Source: Viridibacterium sp035456105
Lineage (GTDB): Bacteria; Pseudomonadota; Gammaproteobacteria; Burkholderiales; Rhodocyclaceae
Reading direction: 5' to 3'
Assembly (NCBI GenBank): GCA_035456105.1
Contig: DATIDV010000017.1
Location: forward strand, 1 to 64,000
Length of the DNA stretch: 64,000 nt
Shown here: positions 14,093-21,639 of the stretch, piece by piece
Position numbering within the stretch: the stretch's first letter is position 1
How the letters are laid out: each line of letters opens with the position of its first letter
The notes under the pieces: model-generated
Seen by the model: the letters and a program-made list of their open reading frames with translations, nothing else
What the model was told of the DNA's origin: nothing
Database searches by the model: none
Position numbers and translations under genes: made by a program

Positions 14093-16429
14093 ATGCAACG
14101 CCGCCCCGGGAAGTTCATTTTGCGAAAAGAAGTAAAAGAAATCCTGACGCTCGCACTGCCATCACTGGTGGTATCGCTCATCTTGGCGCTCGCCATGCCG
14201 TCGTGGCCGGGGCTATGGCTGGCAATCCCGCTCACGGCACTGAGCGCTTTCGTGCCTCCCATGCTGCGCCTGCGTCAGACAGAGCGCGCTCTGCGCGAGC
14301 AGGCCGTGAATCATATTGAATTCACGCGCGAGGTCATTGATGTCATCCCGCACCCGGTTTACGTGAAGGATGCTGACAGTCGCTACGTCATCGTCAACCG
14401 CGCCTTCTGCGAGGAGCGCCGTCTGCCGTTTGCGCAGATCATCGGCTTCACGACGCAGGAGATAAACCGCAACAATGCCGATAGCCAGATCTCGCGCAGC
14501 GAAGACCTTGCTGTGCTGACCGGGCAGGTCGTCCGCAAGGAGTTGCATGACATCCACCCGATACACGGGACCGAACGCCACCGCCTGATCATGAAAGGAG
14601 CCAGCCGCACGGCCAGGGGCGAATCGGTCATCGTCGGCGCCAACTTCGATCTTTCGCGTTGGTGGATCAATGAGCAGGACCTGCAGCAAGAGCTGCAACT
14701 GCAGCGCACGCGCTACCACGAGACGCTGACCTTCGTGCAGCGCGTGCTCGACCTGATTCCACACCCCGTTTACGTCAAGGATCAGGACAGCCGCTACGTC
14801 ATTGCCAATCGCGCCATGGTGGCCGAAAGCGGGCTGACCTCCGAAGAGCTGATCGGCAGCACCGGTGACGCGCAGAACAGTATGCTCGCGGAAGATGACG
14901 AAATCCTGGCGGGCAAGACTTTGATGTGCGAAGTACAGGATCTCGACGCCCGCAGCGGACTGGACCGTTTCCGTATTGTCAGCAAGGGCTCCTGCCTGAA
15001 CGCTTACGGCGAGCCCGTCATCGTCGGCGCCCATGTTGACCTGACGGAGCTGCGCTGCGCCGAGCGCAAGCTACAGAAATCCCTCGAGAACGAAGTGGCG
15101 CTGCGCGAGCGCACCGAGGCCTTCATCCAGCGCCTCATCGACGTCATTCCCGACCCGGTATTCATCAAGAAGGCCGGTGGCGTGTACGTCATGATCAACG
15201 AGGCTTTCGCCAGTTACCGTGAAGTCGACAAACTGGGCTTCAAGGGCTTCAACCTTCACCGGCCCTCGCCCGACCCGGCCCGGCGCGCTGCATCGCTGAG
15301 CGAGGACGAGCAGGTGCTGGCCGGCATGGACAGCGACAAGGAAGATCACACCATTCGCAAAGCCAATGGCGAAGAGGTATTCCGCATCATCAGCAAGCGA
15401 CGCAGCGTGTTCGTCGATGGCGAGCCGGTGATCGTCGGCATCGAGCACCACATCACGCGCTGGAAGGTCGCCGAGCGCGAACTCAAGGCGGTGCTTGACC
15501 GCGAAGTGGCACAACGCCAGCGCACAGAGCGTTTCGTGCAGGACTTGATCGACGTGATTCCCGACCCGGTCTATGTGAAGAGCGCTGACGGCAAGTACCT
15601 CATCGTCAACGAGGCCTATGCACGTCATCGCCGCAAACCACGCGAGGAGCTTATCGGCATCGTATCGTCAAGCGCGGTTTCGCTTGACGAAGACCAGCTG
15701 GTCATTGCCGGCAACGAAATAGTCAAGGAAGAACATCGTCATCGCAGCACTGGCGAGGAGGTCTTCCGCATCGTCAGCAAGCGCCGCTGTGTCAGTGTGG
15801 ACGGCTCACCTGTCGTCGTCGGCATCGACCACTACATCACCGAATGGCGCGTGGCCGAGCGCGAGCTCAAGCGCCTCGCAGAAGAAGACGTACTCACCGG
15901 CATCGCCAACCGCCGTCACTTCACCATCGAGGCTAACCGCGCGCTGGAGAAGGCACACCGGCACGGCGAAGTGCTGTCGATCCTGCTCTTCGATCTCGAT
16001 CACTTCAAGCTCGTCAATGACAGGCACGGTCATAACGTCGGTGACGAAGCCCTGCGCGAAATGGCGCGGCGCATGCAGGAGTGCTTCCGCAAATCCGACC
16101 TGCCGGGCCGCTGGGGCGGTGAGGAATTCATCGCCCTGCTGCCGCACACGACGGCGCTGGCCGCGCTGGAGGTTGCTGAGCGCATACGGCTTCAGTTGGC
16201 AAGCAATCCGATCCGGACCAGCCATGGCGATATCCATGTCTCCATGAGCGGTGGCGGCGCCCAGCTGTTCGCCGGTGAAACCCTCGAATCGCTGGTGGCA
16301 CGCGCCGACGCAGCGCTCTATCGCGCCAAGCATGGCGGGCGCAACCGCATCGAGATCGATCTGGAGACGAGCCCGCCCACCGGGCAGTCCGACCACGCCG
16401 CGCCAGCCATCCTTGCGGCGAATGAGTAG
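14093..16429 (+). CDS. Membrane-anchored diguanylate cyclase with four PAS domains
   Basis: A 778-residue signalling protein. Two N-terminal hydrophobic segments (about 17-58), then four similar PAS modules starting near residues 79, 216, 346 and 483; each opens with a (I/V)x(D)xIPxPVxxK(D/S)...Y(V/L)I(V/A)N pattern and ends with a VIVGxxxxIT-type strand. The GGDEF domain covers about 600-760: active-site GGEEF at residues 674-678 and an RKSD inhibitory I-site five residues before it. By family knowledge it makes c-di-GMP with product inhibition. The tandem PAS modules suggest internal duplication. It appears to be a single-gene unit. Confidence 0.93.
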   Translation: MQRRPGKFILRKEVKEILTLALPSLVVSLILALAMPSWPGLWLAIPLTALSAFVPPMLRLRQTERALREQAVNHIEFTREVIDVIPHPVYVKDADSRYVIVNRAFCEERRLPFAQIIGFTTQEINRNNADSQISRSEDLAVLTGQVVRKELHDIHPIHGTERHRLIMKGASRTARGESVIVGANFDLSRWWINEQDLQQELQLQRTRYHETLTFVQRVLDLIPHPVYVKDQDSRYVIANRAMVAESGLTSEELIGSTGDAQNSMLAEDDEILAGKTLMCEVQDLDARSGLDRFRIVSKGSCLNAYGEPVIVGAHVDLTELRCAERKLQKSLENEVALRERTEAFIQRLIDVIPDPVFIKKAGGVYVMINEAFASYREVDKLGFKGFNLHRPSPDPARRAASLSEDEQVLAGMDSDKEDHTIRKANGEEVFRIISKRRSVFVDGEPVIVGIEHHITRWKVAERELKAVLDREVAQRQRTERFVQDLIDVIPDPVYVKSADGKYLIVNEAYARHRRKPREELIGIVSSSAVSLDEDQLVIAGNEIVKEEHRHRSTGEEVFRIVSKRRCVSVDGSPVVVGIDHYITEWRVAERELKRLAEEDVLTGIANRRHFTIEANRALEKAHRHGEVLSILLFDLDHFKLVNDRHGHNVGDEALREMARRMQECFRKSDLPGRWGGEEFIALLPHTTALAALEVAERIRLQLASNPIRTSHGDIHVSMSGGGAQLFAGETLESLVARADAALYRAKHGGRNRIEIDLETSPPTGQSDHAAPAILAANE

Positions 16430-16506
16430 CCCGCGGCAAGCCATCAGGCACCGACAACCGGCGCCCTGACAAGGCGCCCGCCCACCAGGGCGATACTGGC
16501 GGCCTC

Positions 16507-17778
16507 ATGGCTGAATCCACCACCGAAACTGACACTTTGCGGCAAATCCGTTGCGCCGCCTTTCTCCTCTTTTCGGTGTTGTTGGCGGCAATGCTTTCGG
16601 CATGCAGCAGCACGCCGGAAATCGTCGCCACGCCCACACCGCCGACCAAGGCCACGCGCGCGACGGGGCCGAAATCGGCCACAGCCTCATCCGCATCTGC
16701 CCCCATCGCGCCGCCACGCCCGCCCCTGCCTGCCGTCTATGCCTTCCCGGATGCGCAGCTGGCCCTGCAACGCCTGCTGCCATCACGCGTCGCCGATGGC
16801 GGAGGCTGGGCAGCCGACATCAGCAATGCCATGGGCGTACTGCACGTTGCCATGACACCCGAGAACCTGTGCACCGTCCTGGCCGTCATCGAACAGGAAT
16901 CGAGCTTCGAGGCCGACCCCGAAGTGCCGAATCTGTCACGCATCGTGATGCAGGAAATCGAGGCGCGGCGCACCCGCTACAGCGTGCCGCAGTTCGTCGT
17001 CGACAAGGGTCTGGCGCGCAAGAGTCGCGACGGCCGCAGCTATGCCAGTCGCATCACGTCGCTGCGCACCGAATCGGAACTCAGCCGGCTCTACGAAGAC
17101 ATGTTCTCCGAGCTGCCCGACCTCGCTGCGACCTATCAGCCACGCAACCCGATCAACACCGCAGGCGCGATGCAGGTGAACGTCGCCTTCGCGGAAGAGC
17201 ATGCGCGCAACAGGGCTTATCCCTACGGGCGCAATCTCAACATCCGCCGCGAGACTTTCACACGGCGCGGCGGCCTGTACTTCGGCGTTGCCATGCTGCT
17301 CGACTACGCCGCGCCGTATCCCGTGCCGCTGTACCGCTTTGCCGACTACAACGCCGGGCGCTTCTCCAGCCGTAACGCCGCTTTCCAGAACGCCCTGTCA
17401 CGCGTGACCAACACGCCGCTGGTGGCCGATGGCGATCTGCTGATCTATCAGGACGGGGTGGCAACCGCCACGCCCAGCCTGACCCAGCGCGCCCTCGAAA
17501 GCCAGCGCAACAAGCTCGGCATGTCGGGCGCGGAAATACGCCGCGACCTGCTGCTTGAGAAGACCGAAAAATTCATGACGACCCCGCTGTGGCTGAAACT
17601 GTTTGCGCTCGCCGACAGCGCTGCCGGAACCGCCCAGGCGCGCGTCGCCATGCCGCAGATCGCCGTGCATAGCCCCAAGTTCAACCGCACGATCACCACC
17701 AACGGCTACGCACAGCAGGTCAATGGCCGTTTCACCAATTGCATGACGCGGCAGGTGGCGGGACGCCCGGGCGGATAG
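16507..17778 (+). CDS. DUF1615 lipoprotein, lysozyme-like fold
   Basis: A 423-residue exported protein with a lipobox LSAC (Cys33), a Pro/Ala/Ser/Thr-rich spacer (about 36-75), then the DUF1615 domain. 'VLAVIEQESSFEADPEVPNLSRI' holds a Glu in the place of a lytic transglycosylase catalytic residue, and 'NPINTAGAMQVNVAFAEEHA' resembles the G(x)MQ(V) motif of SLT enzymes. This suggests a peptidoglycan-directed role, which is inference. Located 78 nt after the cyclase gene. Confidence 0.83.
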   Translation: MAESTTETDTLRQIRCAAFLLFSVLLAAMLSACSSTPEIVATPTPPTKATRATGPKSATASSASAPIAPPRPPLPAVYAFPDAQLALQRLLPSRVADGGGWAADISNAMGVLHVAMTPENLCTVLAVIEQESSFEADPEVPNLSRIVMQEIEARRTRYSVPQFVVDKGLARKSRDGRSYASRITSLRTESELSRLYEDMFSELPDLAATYQPRNPINTAGAMQVNVAFAEEHARNRAYPYGRNLNIRRETFTRRGGLYFGVAMLLDYAAPYPVPLYRFADYNAGRFSSRNAAFQNALSRVTNTPLVADGDLLIYQDGVATATPSLTQRALESQRNKLGMSGAEIRRDLLLEKTEKFMTTPLWLKLFALADSAAGTAQARVAMPQIAVHSPKFNRTITTNGYAQQVNGRFTNCMTRQVAGRPGG

Positions 17779-17875
17779 CGGCGCTCGACCCCAGAGATTA
17801 TTTTGAGCCAGGTCAAGCAATCTCCGGCACAAAGGCTCGGCTACACTTGCCGGCTTTTCATTCCGTAGCGCCGCC

Positions 17876-19084
17876 ATGCCCCCAGGCTCCGAGTCGCAGC
17901 ACCCGCAAAAATCTTCCCTGCCCGCGCGTCTGCGCGCCAGCCTGCGCTCGCTGATCCCGACCGCCCTCGGGGGCGACGCTCAGGAGCGTATCCGCTCCGC
18001 CGTCGGCGCCCTGCTCGGCATCCTCATCACCGGGGTTGTCACCCACAAGCTGCTCGGCCCACAGGCCAGCCTGTGGCTGATCGCGCCAATGGGCGCTTCG
18101 GCCGTGCTGCTGTTCGCCGTGCCCTCCAGCCCGCTGGCCCAGCCTTGGTCCATCATCGGCGGGAATTTCGTGGCGGCCATCGTCGGCGTAGCCTGCTGGC
18201 ATGCACTGCAAGACACGCTGATGGCCGCCAGCGCGGCGATCGGCATCGCCATCGCCCTGATGCTGGTATTGCGCTGCCTGCATCCACCTTCAGGCGCAGT
18301 CGCACTGACTGCCGTGCTGGGCGGCTCCCCGATTCATGACCTCGGCATGGGCTTCGTGCTCAACCCGGTATTGCTCAATTCCGCTTTGCTGCTGGGTGTG
18401 GCGATTGCCTACAACCGCTTCACTGGCCGCAACTACCCGCATCGCCCGATGGGCATGACGGCAGCGCAGAAGCGCATGCGCGACACGCCGCCGGAAGAGC
18501 GCCTCGGCTTCACCGTGGGCGACCTCGACAATGTGCTGCGCGAATACAACCAGGTCATCGACATCGACCGCGACGATCTGCAGGCGCTGTTCATGCAGGC
18601 CGAGGTGGCGGCCTATCGACGCCGCTTCGGCGAGATCACCTGCGGCGACATCATGGCGCGCGAGGTCATCAGCGTGGAGTTCGCCACCGCGCTGGAAGAC
18701 GCCTGGCGCGAAATGCGCACGCACGGCATCAAGGCGCTGCCGGTACTGGACCGCGCACGCCGCGTGATCGGTATCGTCACGCAGGCCGACTTCATGAAGA
18801 GCGCCGACCTCGATGCGCACGACAAGATCGAGTCACGCCTGCGCCACTTCATCCGTCGCACGCCAGGCACGCATTCGAACAAGCCGGAAGTGGTCGGCCA
18901 GATCATGAGCAGCCACCCGCAGACCGCCACGGAGCATACGCATGTGGCATCGCTGGTGCCGCTGCTGGGCGGCAGGGGCCACAGCCATATTCCCATCGTC
19001 GACAGCGAGCGCCGCCTGGTCGGCATCGTCACGCCGCGCGATCTCATCGTCGCGCTGTATCGCGGCAAGCTGGATGCGGCCTGA
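17876..19084 (+). CDS. HPP-family membrane protein fused to a CBS domain pair
   Basis: A 402-residue protein. N-terminal HPP domain (about 28-185) with four membrane helices and the family's 'CLHPPSGAVALTAVLGG' motif, then a linker and a CBS pair: CBS1 about 258-312 ('ITCGDIMAREVISVEFATALEDAWREM...VLDRARRVIGIVTQADF'), CBS2 about 340-400 ('IMSSHPQTATEHTHVASLVPLL...IPIVDSERRLVGIVTPRDLI'). HPP proteins such as cyanobacterial NrtX-type carry nitrite or related anions; CBS pairs bind adenine nucleotides and would gate the transporter. The transported substrate is unknown. Confidence 0.9.
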   Translation: MPPGSESQHPQKSSLPARLRASLRSLIPTALGGDAQERIRSAVGALLGILITGVVTHKLLGPQASLWLIAPMGASAVLLFAVPSSPLAQPWSIIGGNFVAAIVGVACWHALQDTLMAASAAIGIAIALMLVLRCLHPPSGAVALTAVLGGSPIHDLGMGFVLNPVLLNSALLLGVAIAYNRFTGRNYPHRPMGMTAAQKRMRDTPPEERLGFTVGDLDNVLREYNQVIDIDRDDLQALFMQAEVAAYRRRFGEITCGDIMAREVISVEFATALEDAWREMRTHGIKALPVLDRARRVIGIVTQADFMKSADLDAHDKIESRLRHFIRRTPGTHSNKPEVVGQIMSSHPQTATEHTHVASLVPLLGGRGHSHIPIVDSERRLVGIVTPRDLIVALYRGKLDAA

Positions 19085-19211
19085 GCAAGACCTATTGAAG
19101 CCGCGCCACTACGCCCCAAACTAGACAGGAACCGCCACCTTCAACGGCGGTCTGACGCAATGCGTGCCGAACACTTCCAGAGCACGCCTGCATTACTGAA
19201 AGGATTCATCC

Positions 19212-20060
19212 ATGTTCAACTGGGTCAAGACCTCGATCCTGATGGCGGCCATCGTGGCGCTGTTCGGTGTCATCGGCGCCATGATCGGCGGCAAGTCCGG
19301 CATGCTGCTCGCGCTCCTGCTGGGCGGCGGCATGAACATCTTTTCCTACTGGTTCTCCGACAAGCTGGTGCTGAAGATGTACAACGCCCAGCAGGTCGAC
19401 GAGAGCTCCTCGCCCTACCTGTACAACATGGTGCGCGAACTGGCGGCGCGTGCGCAGCTGCCGATGCCCAAGGTGTACATCATCAACGAGCAGCAGCCGA
19501 ACGCTTTCGCCACCGGCCGCAACCCGCAGCACGCGGCCGTGGCTGCCACCAGCGGCATCCTGCAGATGCTCAGCGAGCGCGAACTGCGCGGCGTGATGGC
19601 GCACGAGCTGGCGCACGTGAAGCACCGCGACATCCTGACCTCGACGATTGCCGCGACGACCGCCGGTGCCATCTCGGCGCTGGCCAACTTCGCCATGTTC
19701 TTCGGTGGCCGTGACAGCGAGGGGCGCTCCTCCAATCCTGTCGTCGGCATTCTCGTGGCGATCCTCGCGCCGATTGCCGCCAGCCTGATCCAGATGGCCA
19801 TCTCGCGCGCCCGCGAGTTCGAGGCCGACCGTGGCGGCGCCGAAATTTCCGGCGACCCGCGTGCACTGGCCGACGCGCTGGACAAGATCCATCGCTACGC
19901 CAGCGGCATTCCGATGGATACGGCCGAAGCGCACCCCGAGACGGCGCAGATGATGATCATGAATCCGCTGTCGGGCCGTGGACTGGCAGGCCTGTTCTCG
20001 ACCCACCCGTCGACCGAGGAGCGCATTGCGCGCCTGCATGCCATGGCGCGCGGCGCCTGA
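19212..20060 (+). CDS. htpX: Membrane zinc metalloprotease HtpX
   Basis: A 282-residue inner membrane M48 protease. Two N-terminal transmembrane helices (about 4-24 and 30-48), zinc motif HELAHVKH at about 131-138, the downstream Glu ligand in 'EFEADRGGAEIS' near residue 204, and two further membrane helices between. Length and order match E. coli HtpX (293 aa), which degrades misfolded membrane proteins with FtsH. AAAGGA SD before the ATG. No heat-shock promoter was identified. Confidence 0.95.
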   Translation: MFNWVKTSILMAAIVALFGVIGAMIGGKSGMLLALLLGGGMNIFSYWFSDKLVLKMYNAQQVDESSSPYLYNMVRELAARAQLPMPKVYIINEQQPNAFATGRNPQHAAVAATSGILQMLSERELRGVMAHELAHVKHRDILTSTIAATTAGAISALANFAMFFGGRDSEGRSSNPVVGILVAILAPIAASLIQMAISRAREFEADRGGAEISGDPRALADALDKIHRYASGIPMDTAEAHPETAQMMIMNPLSGRGLAGLFSTHPSTEERIARLHAMARGA

Positions 20061-20066
20061 GAACGG

Positions 20067-20119
20067 TGCACGGAGCGGGCTGCGCACGTCGCTGACTACG
20101 TTGGCTCGCTCGCCGTGCA
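20067..20119. repeat. Imperfect inverted repeat downstream of htpX
   Basis: TGCACGGAGCG (20067-20077) is matched by CGCTCGCCGTGCA (20107-20119), pairing with a two-base bulge around a ~29-nt loop. No T-tract follows, so it is not a classical terminator. It lies in the 256-nt gap before trhO, which holds no gene. Confidence 0.3.
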
Positions 20120-20316
20120 TGTGCACTGCTCTGCGCGAGCCGCCTTGCCAGCAATGCGCTCGCTCCACTCCGGGCGCCGTTCCTTTACAGCTGAAGAAAC
20201 AGATCAAACCCATCGCCGATCTGCCTTGCAGACCGGATCGCTCATCTCCGCAATACCAAGACGCTCCCATCGCGGCTTGGTAAAATGCGCCCCGACCTCT
20301 TCACCCGCAGTCCATC

Positions 20317-21084
20317 ATGTCCGCCTCACCGCAAGCCCCCATCGTCAACATCTCCACCTACAAGTTCGTCAGCATCGACGACTGCGACGCCCTGCGCGAG
20401 CGCCTTGAAGCGCACTGTGCGGCGCTCGGGCTGAAGGGCACGATCCTGATTGCCGCCGAGGGCATCAACATGTTCCTCGCCGGTTCGCGCGAGGCCATCG
20501 ACTCCGCCATGGCCTGTCTGCATGCCGACGCACGTTTTGCCGATGTGGTGGCGAAGGAGTCCCTGTCGGAGACGGTGCCGTTCCGTCACCTCAAGGTGAA
20601 GCACAAGAAGGAAATCATCCGCATGGACCGCCCGGCGATCCAGCCGCAGTCAGGCCGTGCGCCCGCCGTGAGTGCGGCCACGCTCAAGCGCTGGCTCGAT
20701 CAGGGGCATGACGATGAGGGGCGGCCAGTGGTGACGCTGGATACGCGCAATGCTTTCGAAGCGGATGTCGGTCGTTTCAACGACTGCATCGACTACCGCA
20801 TCACCAAGTTCAGCGAGTTTCCGCCGGTCGTGGAGGCCCAGGCCGATGCACTGCGCGACAAGACGGTGGTGACTTACTGTACTGGCGGCATCCGCTGCGA
20901 GAAGGCCGCCATCGTGATGCGCGAGGCCGGGCTGGAAAACGTGTTCCAGCTCGACGGCGGCATCCTCAAATACTTCGAGGAAGTGGGCAATGCCCACTGG
21001 CAGGGCGACTGTTTCGTGTTTGACGAGCGCCGTGGTGTGGACCCGGCGCTCAGGCCCGCCAGAGGCGAAGAACCTGCCAACTAG
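20317..21084 (+). CDS. trhO: Rhodanese-like tRNA uridine hydroxylase TrhO (YceA family)
   Basis: A 255-residue protein. N-terminal TrhO-specific domain (about 8-95, with 'LKGTILIAAEGINMFLAGS' and 'FRHLKVKHKKEIIRM'), then a rhodanese domain (about 110-235) with catalytic Cys about residue 188 in 'TYCTGGIRCEKA'. In E. coli TrhO makes 5-hydroxyuridine at tRNA position 34 in an O2-dependent reaction. The E. coli protein is longer (about 350 aa); the C-terminal extension is absent here. No strong SD was seen before the ATG. Confidence 0.9.
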   Translation: MSASPQAPIVNISTYKFVSIDDCDALRERLEAHCAALGLKGTILIAAEGINMFLAGSREAIDSAMACLHADARFADVVAKESLSETVPFRHLKVKHKKEIIRMDRPAIQPQSGRAPAVSAATLKRWLDQGHDDEGRPVVTLDTRNAFEADVGRFNDCIDYRITKFSEFPPVVEAQADALRDKTVVTYCTGGIRCEKAAIVMREAGLENVFQLDGGILKYFEEVGNAHWQGDCFVFDERRGVDPALRPARGEEPAN

Positions 21085-21085
21085 T

Positions 21086-21496
21086 TCAGGCTACGGCGGG
21101 TTGCGGGCTGTGGCCAGACGCTGTGTCGAGCGCTTCCCACACGACATCTTCCTCGAACTGGACATGCGCTTCCATCGCCGCCGAAAAGGCACGCACCTTG
21201 TCCGCCGTGGGCTCACGCTCCAGCTCGACGAGCATGGCGCGCATCGCGTTGTGCTCGCTGAACGTGCGGTCGGCGAGATCATCGCGGCCGATTGCGCGCA
21301 GCTTGGGCAGCGCAAAGCGCTCCTCCTCACGGAAATGCGGCTCCATCTCGGTCTCGAAAATTTGGCAGACCTTGGTCACGAAGCCCGGCAAGTCGGCCTC
21401 GTCCTGTGGCATGGCGTCGCGCGCGGCATAGGCCAGCAGCATTGCGGCATGATGTTCCTGACTCAGGTGCTTCAGACGCAGGCTCAGTTTGTGCAT
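21086..21496 (-). CDS. Hemerythrin-like (HHE) domain protein
   Basis: A 136-residue helical protein; the start at 21496 (MHKLSLRLKHL) gives the usual hemerythrin N-terminus, though in-frame codons continue to 21616. Likely di-iron ligands: 'EHH' near residue 14, 'HFREEE' near 54, 'EHNAM' near 84, 'HVQFEED' near 111. Such proteins bind oxygen, NO or iron. It ends 2 nt past the convergent trhO stop, with no overlap. Confidence 0.85.
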   Translation of the reverse strand: MHKLSLRLKHLSQEHHAAMLLAYAARDAMPQDEADLPGFVTKVCQIFETEMEPHFREEERFALPKLRAIGRDDLADRTFSEHNAMRAMLVELEREPTADKVRAFSAAMEAHVQFEEDVVWEALDTASGHSPQPAVA

Positions 21497-21639
21497 GGCA
21501 GTTCCCATGATGGACATAGTGTCCCAGCACTGTAGGTTGCGGGCTGCCCCGCATCCTTGATCTTGCTCAAGAAACCCTGCGACAGATCCAGCGCCTACAA
21601 TGCGGCATTGCCGCACAGAATTTACCGGAGCCCATTTTC

